Assembly (NCBI GenBank): GCA_913060875.1
Contig: CAJXSL010000014.1
Span: forward strand, 89,752-153,751
From: an uncultured Desulfobacteraceae bacterium
GTDB lineage: Bacteria; Desulfobacterota; Desulfobacteria; Desulfobacterales; UBA5852
Length of the DNA stretch: 64,000 bases
Reading direction: 5' to 3'
The notes beneath the pieces are model-generated. The model worked only from the letters and a program-made list of their open reading frames with translations, was not told where the DNA came from and did not search any database. The position numbers and the translations under genes were made by a program. Of the stretch, positions 53,524-63,154 are shown piece by piece. Position 1 is the first letter of the stretch. Every line of letters starts with the position of its first letter.

Positions 53524-53654
53524 CCGCCGTCCTTTCTTGGTCCCGCACCGTCTATATAAGGAAGGGGAGGTGGCCGCCTCCCCTTCCCGGCGCGGAACGC
53601 TGGGTATGGATCAATAGGTTGCCGGCGGGTGTTGGCCGCGCCGGCTTATCGTTC

Positions 53655-55292
53655 TCAAGCCCAAGGCTGCATGCCCCAGACCATGATGGCCAGGCAGGCC
53701 GCCGCGGTCACCAGGGGCCAGGTAATGCCATTGTAGCGGGCTTCCTCGTAGTGTTCACCCCAGCCGTGAATGCGGTCGATGACCTTTTTGTCTTCCAGCG
53801 TGGGCGCAAAGGCCGCCAGCGCCGAAATCCGGTTGAACACGATGGACAGAAGGATGAACATGGCAAAACTCAACGGCACGGTCACCATGCCGCCGGACAT
53901 CCCCAATGCCGCCACCAGCCCCTTGCCCACACAGATGCTGGGCAGCACGTGGGGGGAGATGACGATAAACAGAATGCCGCATACAATCGAGGAAACCATC
54001 AGGGCCAGTTTGTTGGCTTCTTTCCACCAGACCCCCAGCAGAATGGCCGGCGTGGCCGTGGTGGCCAAAAGTCCGAAGGCCCACAGAATGCTCGTGACCA
54101 GGAACTTGGGCGGTTTGAAAGCCAGCAGGATAGCCACGACGCCGCCCATGGCAAGGGCCACGTAACCCCATTTGATTTTCTTCTGGGATTCCATTTCCGG
54201 AGCGATGATACCCAGCAGATCGTTGCCGATCAACCCGGCAATGGCCATCAGGTTGCCGCCGATGGTGGACAGACCGGCCGCCAGGGCCCCGCCCATGACA
54301 AAGGCCGCCACCAGGGCCGGATTGTAGAAGACATTCAAAATCAGCACCGTCTGGTCGGGCTTCACGATTTCGCGCCCGGTGGCCGCCGTAAAGAAATTAC
54401 CGGCGAATCCGGCCGTGTAGGTGCCGGCAAAGAGCAGCCCCAGAAAAATAACGAACCATACCACGGCCCAGCGAGCGTTCTTCACACTCGAAGAGGTGAA
54501 CACGCGCATGGCCAGGTGGGGCAGGGCCACCGGCCCGAGGGTAAAGGCCGGTATCAGGGCGAAATACCAGCGGTAGTCGTATTTCATGTCGAAAAAGGTC
54601 GGAATCTTCTCCAGCATGCTGGGCACCATGTCGCCGTAGGCCAGGGGGGGGAACCACCAGCCCGAGGAACCCATGGCTTTCATGATGGCCCCCATGGGCA
54701 CCACCATGGCAATGGTCATGACCACCATCTGGAAAGCCGCGTTGTAGGAAGCGCCGTACATGCCGCCCATGGTGATAAATCCTACCGTGGCGAGGCCCGC
54801 CACGATCAGGGCGGTGTTGTAGGGCACGCCGAAAAGCAATTCGAAGGCCCGCCCCAGCCCGATCATCTGGCCCAGGGCATACATGATCATGATCAGGGTC
54901 ATCCAGCAGACGATGACGACGGTCGACGGCTTGCCGTAGCGGGCCTTGATAAAGGTGGCCGGCGTAAAGGCTTTCATCCGCCGCAGACTGGTACCATACA
55001 GCAGGGTCAGCAGCGGAATGGAAATGGCCCATTGGATCCACAGATAGACAAAGGGCACCTGAAGTTTCTGAATCAGGGCGATCACCCCCAGGAAGGTGGC
55101 CAGGCTGGCCCAGGTGGCCGCCATGCCCAAGCCGTTGGTGACCGGCCCGATGGAAAACCCGGCAGCATAAAAATCCGCGTCGCTGGCGGTTTTACGGCTG
55201 GCCCACCAGCCGACGTAATAAAAGATGGCAAACAGGGCGATCACGACCCCGATTCCCAGCCAGATGTTGCTCAGTGCGTATTCAGCAGGCAT
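53655..55292 (-). CDS. Solute:sodium symporter (acetate/monocarboxylate-type)
   Basis: The 545-residue, roughly 13-span SSS-family permease begins LGIGVVIALFAIFYYVGWWASRKTASDADFYAAGFSIGPVTNGLGMAATWASLATFLG, the typical SSS opening with the sodium-site helix. GGALAAGLSTIGGNLMAIAGLIGNDL corresponds to the TM8/9 signature. It resembles ActP/MctC-like carriers of acetate, propionate or pyruvate. A small two-span protein is encoded 14 bp upstream, then an acyl-CoA synthetase, and a two-component pair lies beyond, which supports short-chain carboxylate uptake. Confidence 0.9.
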   Translation of the reverse strand: MPAEYALSNIWLGIGVVIALFAIFYYVGWWASRKTASDADFYAAGFSIGPVTNGLGMAATWASLATFLGVIALIQKLQVPFVYLWIQWAISIPLLTLLYGTSLRRMKAFTPATFIKARYGKPSTVVIVCWMTLIMIMYALGQMIGLGRAFELLFGVPYNTALIVAGLATVGFITMGGMYGASYNAAFQMVVMTIAMVVPMGAIMKAMGSSGWWFPPLAYGDMVPSMLEKIPTFFDMKYDYRWYFALIPAFTLGPVALPHLAMRVFTSSSVKNARWAVVWFVIFLGLLFAGTYTAGFAGNFFTAATGREIVKPDQTVLILNVFYNPALVAAFVMGGALAAGLSTIGGNLMAIAGLIGNDLLGIIAPEMESQKKIKWGYVALAMGGVVAILLAFKPPKFLVTSILWAFGLLATTATPAILLGVWWKEANKLALMVSSIVCGILFIVISPHVLPSICVGKGLVAALGMSGGMVTVPLSFAMFILLSIVFNRISALAAFAPTLEDKKVIDRIHGWGEHYEEARYNGITWPLVTAAACLAIMVWGMQPWA

Positions 55293-55306
55293 ATGCGTTT
55301 CCCTCC

Positions 55307-55588
55307 TCAGTCGGTTACGACCACTTTTTTATTGGATTCTTCCTCAGCGAAGGCCTCCATCTCGTCGTCGAATTTGTTGCAGACCAGCGTCATGACCAGG
55401 CAGACCACGGCCATACCGAACCAGCCCAGCAGGATGGGAAGGATATATTGGGTGGGAAACCCCCAGAAGGTGCCTTGCTGCAAACTGGGAAAAAGCACGA
55501 AAAACGATGCCGAATGGCCCATGAGCATGAGCAGGGCCGAAAAAATGATTGTCAGCCAAATCTCTTTTTTGTATAATTTTTCTTTCAT
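55307..55588 (-). CDS. Small two-span partner of the symporter (DUF997/DUF4212-like)
   Basis: The 93-residue protein has two hydrophobic spans (IWLTIIFSALLMLMGHSASFFVLF and YILPILLGWFGMAVVCLVMTLV) and an acidic C-terminal tail (DDEMEAFAEEESNKK). Small proteins like this are encoded just ahead of SSS permeases (YhdT/PanF pairs and DUF4212/ActP-like pairs) and are thought to be accessory subunits. The 14-bp spacing to the permease gene supports this. I cannot choose firmly between the two DUFs. Confidence 0.75.
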   Translation of the reverse strand: MKEKLYKKEIWLTIIFSALLMLMGHSASFFVLFPSLQQGTFWGFPTQYILPILLGWFGMAVVCLVMTLVCNKFDDEMEAFAEEESNKKVVVTD

Positions 55589-55688
55589 CCTCTCGAACTC
55601 CTTTGCCGTTTGAGGGGTTACCTACGGCAGACACCGGTCGCGGCCAAACTTCCGGTGTCTGCCGTTCCTTTTTCAGGGGGGGATAGGC

Positions 55689-57326
55689 CTAACCCTTGCC
55701 CCATTCATGGTCCCGCAGCTCGATCCGGCGGATCTTGCCGCTGACCGTTTTGGGCAGAGCTTCCACAAAGTCGATCTTGCGGGGATACTTGTAGGGGGCG
55801 GTGACCTTCTTGACGTGGTCCTGGAGTTCCTTGACCAGGTTGTCGTCACCCGTATAACCCGGCGCCAGGATGACAAAGGCCTTGACCACTTCCCCGCGGG
55901 TCTCGTCCGGGCTGGAAACCACGGCCGATTCGGCCACGGCCGGGTGCTCGATCAGGGCACTTTCCACCTCGAAAGGACCGATACGATAACCGGACGTCAA
56001 GATGACATCGTCGGCCCGGCCCACGAACCAGAAGTAGCCCTCCTCATCCACGTAGGCCCGATCACCGGTCAGGTACCAGCCGTTGCGGTAAACCGAGGCC
56101 GTGCGATCCGGTTCTTTCCAGTACTCCTTGAAAAGGCCCACCGGACGCTCCGGCTCGACCCGCACCGCAATATCGCCTTCCGTATTGGGCGGCAGGGTGT
56201 TGCCCTCATCGTCGATCACCTGCAGATCAATGCCGGGGGTGGGTTTGCCCATGGAGCCGAACTTGGGCTCGATGCAGGGGAAGCTGCCGCACAAGCACAC
56301 AGTCTCGGTCTGGCCATAGCCGTCGCGGATCGTGCAGCCCGTGGCGTTTTTCCAGACATCGATGATCTCCGGATTCAAGGGCTCGCCCGCTCCGACGCAG
56401 TGACGCAGATGGGGGAATTTGTACTGGCTCAGGTCCTGCAACACCAGCATGCGGTAGATGGTGGGCGCGCCGCACATGGTGGTCACAGGATACTGGCTCA
56501 ACAGTTCCAACGTTTTCTGGGGGTCGAAACGGTCGGTGTGGTGGATAAACTGGGCCGCCCCCATGTTCCAGGGACCGAAGTAGCTGCTCCAGGCCGCCTT
56601 GGCCCACCCGGTGTCGCTCACGTTCCAGTGCATGTCGTCTTCCCGCAGGTCCAGCCAGTATTTCCCGGTCACCTGGTGGCCGATGGGGTAGGAGGCATGG
56701 GTGTGCAGCGCCATTTTGGGAAACCCGGTGGTGCCGGAAGTGAAATAGACGATGCAGTTGTCGTCGCTGCGGGTCTTGGCCGTCTCGAATTCCGCCGAGG
56801 CCTTGTCCACGGCATCGGTGTAGTAAAGCCAGCCGTCGCGAGGTTCGGTAATCACGATGCGACTCTTGATGGTGGGGCAATCATCCGCCACGTCATCAAA
56901 CCGGGCGGCAATTTCAGGATTGGTGATGATGCAGGCCGCTTCGGCCTTGTTGGCGCGAAATTGGATATCCTTGGCGGTCAACTGGGTGGTTCCGGGTGCC
57001 ACCATGGCCCCCATACGAATGCAGGCCGTAAAGATCTCCCACCATTCGATGTTGCGGGGCAGGATCACCAGAACGACATCATCCTTTTGGACACCCTGGT
57101 CGGCCAGCACATTGGCCAGTCGTTTGGAGGCCAGGCTCAGGTCCCGAAAGGTTTTACGCATCTCGTTGCCATCGTCATCGACCCAGAGCATGGCCAGTTT
57201 CTCCGGATCTTCAGCCCACTTGTCGATGACGGCGCCGGCAAAGTTGTAATATTCCGGCACCTCCCACTTAAACGCAGCGTATTCCTTGCCGTAGTCGGTC
57301 ATGTTCATTGTGCTTGCTGTGCTCAT
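55689..57326 (-). CDS. AMP-forming acyl-CoA synthetase (acetate/medium-chain type)
   Basis: This is an ATP-dependent acyl-CoA synthetase of about 545 residues. It has the AMP loop YFTSGTTGFPKMALHTH, SDTGWAKAAWSSYFGPW, GYGQTETVCLCG, YLTGDRAYVDEEGYFWFVGRADDVILTSGYRIGPFEVE and a C-terminal KTVSGKIRRIELR with the catalytic lysine. It is closest in layout to ACSM/medium-chain and propionate-type enzymes rather than to the ~650-residue Acs. The start is uncertain: ATGs at 57350 and 57326 are possible, and GGGAGG lies between them, favouring 57326. It probably activates the acid imported by the adjacent symporter. Confidence 0.9.
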   Translation of the reverse strand: MSTASTMNMTDYGKEYAAFKWEVPEYYNFAGAVIDKWAEDPEKLAMLWVDDDGNEMRKTFRDLSLASKRLANVLADQGVQKDDVVLVILPRNIEWWEIFTACIRMGAMVAPGTTQLTAKDIQFRANKAEAACIITNPEIAARFDDVADDCPTIKSRIVITEPRDGWLYYTDAVDKASAEFETAKTRSDDNCIVYFTSGTTGFPKMALHTHASYPIGHQVTGKYWLDLREDDMHWNVSDTGWAKAAWSSYFGPWNMGAAQFIHHTDRFDPQKTLELLSQYPVTTMCGAPTIYRMLVLQDLSQYKFPHLRHCVGAGEPLNPEIIDVWKNATGCTIRDGYGQTETVCLCGSFPCIEPKFGSMGKPTPGIDLQVIDDEGNTLPPNTEGDIAVRVEPERPVGLFKEYWKEPDRTASVYRNGWYLTGDRAYVDEEGYFWFVGRADDVILTSGYRIGPFEVESALIEHPAVAESAVVSSPDETRGEVVKAFVILAPGYTGDDNLVKELQDHVKKVTAPYKYPRKIDFVEALPKTVSGKIRRIELRDHEWGKG

Positions 57327-57557
57327 TCCTTTTACATGCCTCCCTTTCATGGATAAGGTCGGTGCTTGGCGGCGAGCCCATCAGCCGGCAGAACCACCGA
57401 CCTGGTAAAATTAATCAACCCAATTTAATGAATGTCATTTAGTTTTAAAAACGCTCTCTGGCAATCGGCCGTCGACCGATTTTTCTGTCGGATATCAAAC
57501 TGACAACTTGATAGGAATTGGGATTAGAAGGGGTAGGTTCTGAACCTACAAGGCGTT

Positions 57558-58226
57558 TCAGGGAGCGTCCAGCTGGCCGGTACGGGCCCAGTGAACGGCG
57601 TGGCGCAGGAGTTCGTTGGCGTTTTTGAGGTGCAGCTTGACTTTGATCCGCTCCCGGTGGGTGCCGATGGTCTTGACACTCAGGTTGAGCTTGTCCGCTA
57701 TTTCCCGGGTGCTCAGTCCCTGACCGATCATACTGAAAACTTCCAGTTCCCGGTCGGTCAAACGTTCCATGGAAATCTGTTCCCGGCCCTGGCGCGGCAG
57801 AGAAAGGTTGGCCAGGATGTGCTCCTTCATGGGTTCGTTGAGGTAAATCTTGCCGGCCAGCACCTGGCGGGCGGCGGTCACGACCAACTCCATGGCCTCC
57901 TGCTTCATGATATAACCGCGTGCACCGGCATGCAGGGCCCGCTCGGCATAGAGGAATTCATCGTGCAGGGACAGGATCAGCACCGGCATCGCCTTGTAAT
58001 GACGTTTGATGCGTTTGGTCAGTTCGATGCCGTCCCCGTCTTCGAGGGTAATATCGGCAATCACCAGGTCCGGTTGCAGGCGGGTGATTTCCTGCCAGGC
58101 CCGGCCGGCATCCTGGGCCTCGCCGCATACGACCATGTCGGGCTCCTGGTTGATGAGTTCACGCAGTCCCAGACGAAAAATGGGATGGTCCTCCACCACC
58201 AGAATCTGTTTTTTGGCATTCGTCAT
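57558..58226 (-). CDS. LuxR/NarL-type response regulator
   Basis: The 222-residue protein has a receiver domain: VVEDHP acidic pocket, phospho-acceptor Asp in LVIADITLEDG, LSLHDEF and the conserved Lys in GYIMKQEA. A C-terminal LuxR helix-turn-helix follows: LTDRELEVFSMIGQGLSTREIADKLNLSVKTIGTHRERIKVKL. It lies downstream of a HisKA_3-type histidine kinase, its natural partner, across a 181-bp gap that contains structured element E. The acyl-CoA synthetase-symporter genes that follow are the likely regulated targets. Confidence 0.92.
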   Translation of the reverse strand: MTNAKKQILVVEDHPIFRLGLRELINQEPDMVVCGEAQDAGRAWQEITRLQPDLVIADITLEDGDGIELTKRIKRHYKAMPVLILSLHDEFLYAERALHAGARGYIMKQEAMELVVTAARQVLAGKIYLNEPMKEHILANLSLPRQGREQISMERLTDRELEVFSMIGQGLSTREIADKLNLSVKTIGTHRERIKVKLHLKNANELLRHAVHWARTGQLDAP

Positions 58227-58251
58227 ACCGGCTCCCGCCTATTTATAAATA

Positions 58252-58393
58252 GTGCCCATCCATAAATGGCATCTTTCGGCCCCTGGCGGCGTTCTCGCTC
58301 GTTTTCAATCCTCGAAATAGCGGACTATTCCTCCGGTTTAAAACGCGCTCGGGCCTTGCCAGGAACCAAAACCTACCATTTATGGACGGAAAC
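58252..58393. repeat. Structured element E between kinase and response regulator genes
   Basis: Terminal inverted repeats GTGCCCATCCATAAATGGCA and TACCATTTATGGACGGAAAC bound a 142-bp element. Its interior has CCCCTGGCGGCGTTCTCG, AATAGCGGACTATT and GGGCCTTGCCAGGAACC. The element at 62817 is its reverse complement with an insertion, and element B at 21131 shares interior motifs. Confidence 0.8.
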
Positions 58394-58407
58394 TAGATAA
58401 CGACCCG

Positions 58408-60621
58408 CTAAGATTTGGCCACCGACGCATCCAGAACGACTTGCACCAGGGTTCCCTCGCCCCGGCCGGATCGAACGTCCAGCGTAGCATTGATCATTTT
58501 GGCACGAAACCCCATGATGCGTAAACCCATACCGTCGCTTTTCTGGTCCTGCGCCATGCCGCAGCCGTCGTCATCGATGGACAACAGGATGCGCCCGTTG
58601 GCCTCCAGCAGCTGGATCACGATATTGCGGGCCTTGCCGTGGCGGATGGCATTGTTGACTGCTTCCTGGACGATGTAGAAAAGGTGGGTGGCGGTTTTGT
58701 TGTCATGAATGATCACGTCCGAACCCGCGCTGAAGCGGCAATGGACGCCAAAATAGGATTCGGTCTTTATCGCCAGGTCCTGGAGGGAAAACTCCAGCCC
58801 GTGGTCCACCAGATAGACCGGGCACAGGCCCCGGGCCATCCCGCGGGTCTTGACGATGGCATCCTTGATCAAATCGGTGATCTGCTCGCACAGTGTCGCC
58901 GCGGCCACGGCTTCCGGGCATTCCTGACGCAGGCGCCCATGCAGGACCTTGGCCAATCCTTCGATCCCGATCAGGTGGGGACATAGATCGTCATGCAGGT
59001 CCTGGCCGATTTTCTGGCGTTCCTGGTCGCCGATATCCATCAGCTGCTTCTGCAGCCGCTTGAGTTCCGACACATCCCGGTGAATGATGACGCTGCCGGC
59101 CAGTTTCCCGCCCAGGTCCCGATAGACCGCCCCCCGCACACTGACGTCCACCAGTTGACCATCCTTGGTCAACCGGCGGGTCTCGACACTGGGCAGGGTT
59201 TTCCCGGCGGCAATCTTGGCCAGCCCCTTGCGGGTTTCCTTCCAGGTGTCCGGAGGCACGAAATGATCCATCTTCCGGCCCAGGCATTCGGACTGGTCCC
59301 AGCCGAAAACACGGGTGAAGGCAGGGTTCAGATAGGTCACCAGGCCGTCCATGTCGTAGACCACGATCGGATCCGGTGCCGCCTCCATCACCGAACGGTA
59401 GCGTCCCTCGCTGATGCGCAGGGCATCCTCGGCCTGGCGGCGTTCGGCAATCTCCGCTTCCAGGTTGCGGTTGTAGTCTTCAAGCCGTTCCATGAAGTAG
59501 TTGAAATAATCAGCCAGGTGGCCGACTTCGTCACGGGAGGGTTTCACGACCCGGACCGAAAAATCGCCCGCCGCCCCTTTTTTAAACCGATCCAGCAGAT
59601 CCCGCAGCGGATTGGTAATGGACATGGCCATCAGGAACGACATGGGCAGAAGGAGAAGCAGCGACGCCAGGGCGGAAAACAGAAGAACCTTGTTCAATGT
59701 ATTCAGGGGCCGGTAAAATTCATCCACATAGCTGGAACTGGCCACGATCCAGTCATATTCGGGAATGGCGTTGAAAAGCACCAGCTTCCGGCGCGGCCGG
59801 TGCTCCCCGGGGTTCTTCCAGTCGTAGATGATCTTGCCGTTCTTCTCCGCCAGCATACGGCGCAGGGGTTCCCGGGGAAAATCGTCTTCGGTAAAGATGT
59901 TGATGCCCGACAGTTTGGGGTGGATGATGATATTCCCCCGGCCGTCGGTCACGAAAGAATAGCCGGTCTGGCCGAACTGCAGCGCCAGGACGCTGTCACG
60001 GAAATCATCCACATTGACCAGGGTGTGGAATTCATCCCGATAGGATGAGACGTCGATGATCCAGTCCCAGGGCTCGAAATAGGTCATATAGAGGGCCTTG
60101 GGCCGCGGTTTTGCGTCACCGGGGTTCTGCCACTCGTATTCCAGGTAGCCCTCCTTGTAGGCCACCATGTCCTGCACGAAGGCATAACCGGAAATATCGA
60201 CACCGACCCAGGAGGGTTGGGGATGAATCACCATCACGCCCTGGCTGTTGACACAGGCGATATAGCCGGTGGTGCCGATTTTCTGGCTCAGCAGGAGGGC
60301 GGCGGCCATCTCTTTGGCCTGGTCTTCGGTCATGTCCCCCGCACGGTAACGGTCATAGAAATACTGCACCATGGCCCGGTTGTTTTCGGCCGCGGCCCGC
60401 AGATGGTTCTTGATGGATACGGAAACCGATGTCCGCACCATGTTCAGAAGCGCCGCCGTGGAGTTTTTCAACTCGCTTTCGATGTTGGTTTCGACGGTCT
60501 TCCGCAGGATGGAAAAGGCCACCACCCCGCTCAGGACAATCACCAGTACAAACACACTGGAATAGCTGTAGAGCAGCTTGTGGCGGATGGGCAAATTCTT
60601 GAAAGCGGGCAACAGACGCAT
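58408..60621 (-). CDS. Cache-HAMP-PAS sensor histidine kinase (HisKA_3)
   Basis: The 737-residue kinase has an N-terminal membrane span (LLYSYSSVFVLVIVLSGVVAF) and a periplasmic double-Cache region (residues about 40-315) with two similar halves: GTTGYIACVNSQGVMVIHP...WDWIIDVSSYRDEF and GQTGYSFVTDGRGNIIIHP...YDWIVASSSYVDEF. A second span (LLFSALASLLLLLPMSFLMAM), HAMP, PAS (about 420-530), the HisKA_3 H-box GQDLHDDLCPHL and a HATPase domain with DDDGCGMAQDQKSDGMGLRIMGF follow. Double-Cache sensors usually bind small organic acids or amino acids. It is 39 bp downstream of the DUF294 gene. Confidence 0.92.
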   Translation of the reverse strand: MRLLPAFKNLPIRHKLLYSYSSVFVLVIVLSGVVAFSILRKTVETNIESELKNSTAALLNMVRTSVSVSIKNHLRAAAENNRAMVQYFYDRYRAGDMTEDQAKEMAAALLLSQKIGTTGYIACVNSQGVMVIHPQPSWVGVDISGYAFVQDMVAYKEGYLEYEWQNPGDAKPRPKALYMTYFEPWDWIIDVSSYRDEFHTLVNVDDFRDSVLALQFGQTGYSFVTDGRGNIIIHPKLSGINIFTEDDFPREPLRRMLAEKNGKIIYDWKNPGEHRPRRKLVLFNAIPEYDWIVASSSYVDEFYRPLNTLNKVLLFSALASLLLLLPMSFLMAMSITNPLRDLLDRFKKGAAGDFSVRVVKPSRDEVGHLADYFNYFMERLEDYNRNLEAEIAERRQAEDALRISEGRYRSVMEAAPDPIVVYDMDGLVTYLNPAFTRVFGWDQSECLGRKMDHFVPPDTWKETRKGLAKIAAGKTLPSVETRRLTKDGQLVDVSVRGAVYRDLGGKLAGSVIIHRDVSELKRLQKQLMDIGDQERQKIGQDLHDDLCPHLIGIEGLAKVLHGRLRQECPEAVAAATLCEQITDLIKDAIVKTRGMARGLCPVYLVDHGLEFSLQDLAIKTESYFGVHCRFSAGSDVIIHDNKTATHLFYIVQEAVNNAIRHGKARNIVIQLLEANGRILLSIDDDGCGMAQDQKSDGMGLRIMGFRAKMINATLDVRSGRGEGTLVQVVLDASVAKS

Positions 60622-60660
60622 AACATCATCTCTTCGGGTTGGGACCGCCGTGGTCGGTGA

Positions 60661-62592
60661 TCATGAAAAAAAATTCATCCAGAACAAGCCGTAACGCTTG
60701 GCCACGAGTTTCTGCATCCGGCTCACGCCATGGAGGGCGTCTTTCAGCAGATTGCGCTCGGCTCGGGACAGGGTCGCCGGGTCGATATAGTGGTCCGGGC
60801 GTTGGCCCTGCCGCACCTTGGCCAGATTCGTCCGCGTACTCAAAAGCACCAGGGTTTCGAAACAGGTGCGGAAAAAGTCGGCATCCTCGGGGTCGAGCAC
60901 CCCGCGCTCGGCAAGGGTCGCCAGGCGCTCAAGGGATGATGCCGCCGTCACCCGGTTGTTGACCGCCAGAACGCGCAGGCCGTTGACGATATGCACCAGC
61001 CCGGCGGTTTTGAGGTTCAGCCGGTTTTTGTGCGGGCCGCGTTTCTCGGTGGAGATCGTTCCCAGAAAGGACACCGGTGGTGCGGACTGCTGACCGTCAC
61101 GGACGAGCAGGTGGCTGGCGCTGCCGGAGGCCTCGAAGGCGGCGAATATCTGGTCGCGCACCCTGTGGCCGAGTGCGCGGCGCCCCCAGACGGTCCGGAA
61201 GTCGAGCAAAATCGTCAGTTGACGCGTGTCCTCCGGATCGGGTGAGGCCACCCAGTGCGCCACCGCCCGGTTCCAGTCTTCCAGAGAACGGCGCCATTGC
61301 GGATTGGAGGCCATGACGCCGCCCGGACAGCGGGCAAACCCGCACGCCTCCATGGCCTCAACGGCCACCGCGGCCAGGCGTTCAAAATACCGGGCGGCCC
61401 CCCCGGCCGCATCCGGCGGCGGCGTATCATAGATCAGGGCGTTGTCCTGGTCCGTGCGAATGACCTGCTCCCGGCGGGCGGCGCTGCCCATATTGATCCA
61501 GCAGTAGTCCACCGGCGGTCCGCCCCGCCCTTCCTGCCGAAGCTGCTCCTCACTCAATTGGAGGACCCGGCGGTTGACCCGCTCGTAGAGGTTCGACATG
61601 ATGCCGAGCATTTCGGGCACCCCGGCGTTTTCAGCCAAAAGCGCCGGCAGCATCTCATCCGCCTCGCGGCTGACGGCGGCCAGCGAGGCCAGTGAGGCCT
61701 GGGCATCAATTTTCTCGGCCAGCATGAGGGCCCCGGCGCTGTATAATTTGACCAGGTCCGTCCGGCTCACCACCCCGATCGGCACACCCCGCTCCACCAC
61801 CACCAGCCGGCGGACACCGCGGCGGGTCATGCAGGAGAGGGCCCGGGCCGCCGAAGAAGCGGGCGCAATGGTTATGACCCGGCAATCCATGGCGTCCGCC
61901 GCCGTTTCCTTGCGGACGGAGGCCCCTTTACGGATGAAATGGCAATGCAAGACATCGCGGGCCGACAAAATGCCGGCCGCCCGGCCATCGGGTTCCAGCA
62001 CCACCAGGGAGCCAAAGCTGCTCTCCGCCAGAAGGCGGGCCGCATGCGCCAGGGAATCCTGTCGGCCGCAGCTCGCGATGGGGCTCGACATGATCTCGCT
62101 GACCTGCCGGCGGAACAGCAGGGCCCCGGACGGCGTTACCGGCGTCCGGGGACGATCCGCCACCAGGCCCTCATAGAGAAGCCGCATGCGCTCGGCCAAA
62201 AGGGTATTGAAAAACCCGGAAAACTCGGGAAAACGGTAGATGAGGTCTTCCAGTGCCAAACGATCAAGGGAAAGGCAGACGGTGTCCCCGCGAGCCCGCG
62301 CTGTTCCGGGGTAGAACGCTTGAGACAGCACCACCGTTTCTCCGAAAAAATCATAGCGGCGCCGGACCCCCACGACGGTTTGCGGCTGGTCCTCGGCGGC
62401 CACCAGGAGTTCGACCAATCCGTCGGCGACGATAAAAAGCCTGTCCTGGCTGGCCTCCCCCTGCCGAAAAATGGTTTCCCCGTCCGCATAGGCATGCCGT
62501 TCCAGTCCGGCCGCCACCTTGTCGAGCACCTCCGGCGCCAGTATTTCAAATGGGTCCGTCCGTGTCAGGATTTCCAGATTGGTGATCGCCAC
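60661..62592 (-). CDS. cNMP-binding/CBS/DUF294 nucleotidyltransferase-like protein
   Basis: The 643-residue protein has three parts. A cyclic-nucleotide-binding domain covers about 10-135 (FRQGEASQDRLFIVADGLVELL, FFGETVVLSQ). Two CBS domains span about 165-285 (VSEIMSSPIASCGRQDSLAHAARLLAES; VRRLVVVERGVPIGVVSRTDLVKLY). A DUF294 nucleotidyltransferase-like domain carries INMGSAARREQVIRTDQDNALIYD, followed by its C-terminal DUF294_C partner. Such proteins are frequent next to acetate-permease and CrbS/CrbR-type two-component genes, where they are thought to modulate signalling, but the reaction is not established. It is the first gene of the minus-strand group reaching the symporter. Confidence 0.88.
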   Translation of the reverse strand: MAITNLEILTRTDPFEILAPEVLDKVAAGLERHAYADGETIFRQGEASQDRLFIVADGLVELLVAAEDQPQTVVGVRRRYDFFGETVVLSQAFYPGTARARGDTVCLSLDRLALEDLIYRFPEFSGFFNTLLAERMRLLYEGLVADRPRTPVTPSGALLFRRQVSEIMSSPIASCGRQDSLAHAARLLAESSFGSLVVLEPDGRAAGILSARDVLHCHFIRKGASVRKETAADAMDCRVITIAPASSAARALSCMTRRGVRRLVVVERGVPIGVVSRTDLVKLYSAGALMLAEKIDAQASLASLAAVSREADEMLPALLAENAGVPEMLGIMSNLYERVNRRVLQLSEEQLRQEGRGGPPVDYCWINMGSAARREQVIRTDQDNALIYDTPPPDAAGGAARYFERLAAVAVEAMEACGFARCPGGVMASNPQWRRSLEDWNRAVAHWVASPDPEDTRQLTILLDFRTVWGRRALGHRVRDQIFAAFEASGSASHLLVRDGQQSAPPVSFLGTISTEKRGPHKNRLNLKTAGLVHIVNGLRVLAVNNRVTAASSLERLATLAERGVLDPEDADFFRTCFETLVLLSTRTNLAKVRQGQRPDHYIDPATLSRAERNLLKDALHGVSRMQKLVAKRYGLFWMNFFS

Positions 62593-62816
62593 GGCCTCTC
62601 CTCAGGCTTCTTCGTTCAGAGCTGCAAAACGGCCCATGGGGTGGAAGAGCCCCTCGAATCGTCCTCGCCGATGCGGCAATGCTTTCCGCAAAGCGGAGAC
62701 CCCCAGGTCCCCATTGATGAGGGCCTATACTTGGTTTGAGCGTGTCACATTTTGGTTTTCCCCGGCGATTACCGTATACCAGACATGCAGGGGCAACAAA
62801 CAGTTTTTCCTATTTA

Positions 62817-63025
62817 GTGTCCGTCCATAAATGGTAGATTTTGGTTCCTGGCAAGGCCCGAGCGCGTTTTCCCGCTCCGCGGGATATTATCCCGCTGCTC
62901 GGGACTTCCCGTCTGATCGATTCCGGTCGGTGGGTGTAAACCGGAGGAATAGCCCGCTATTTCGAGGATTGAAAACGATCGCGAACGCCGCCAGGGGCCG
63001 AAAGATGCCTTTTATGGATGGACAC
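62817..63025. repeat. Structured element F with internal insertion
   Basis: This is the reverse complement of element E at 58252, with the same Tcc-ended termini (GTCCGTCCATAAATGGTAG; GCCTTTTATGGATGGACAC). It carries a 66-bp insertion at about 62871-62936, between GCGCGTTTT and TAAACCGG. The insertion includes CCCGCTCCGCGGG and GGGATATTATCCC, both self-complementary. It lies in the 605-bp gap 62593-63197, where I see no gene; the 186-aa ORF across it is spurious. Confidence 0.8.
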
Positions 63026-63154
63026 AATTTACGCATCAAAAAGTTACCCATACGCAACGCTCGCGGGCCGGTCAAACCGATGCAGGCTATTTTTCACAAT
63101 AAATCCGGCATGAAAAAAATGATTGACAACCATCGGCCGGAGGATGTATTTCCG

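Noticed and set aside
53619-55613. 664-aa plus-strand ORF
   Set aside because: Antisense to the SSS symporter and its small partner. Its Gly/His/Gln-rich composition is the reverse-complement image of membrane-protein codons.
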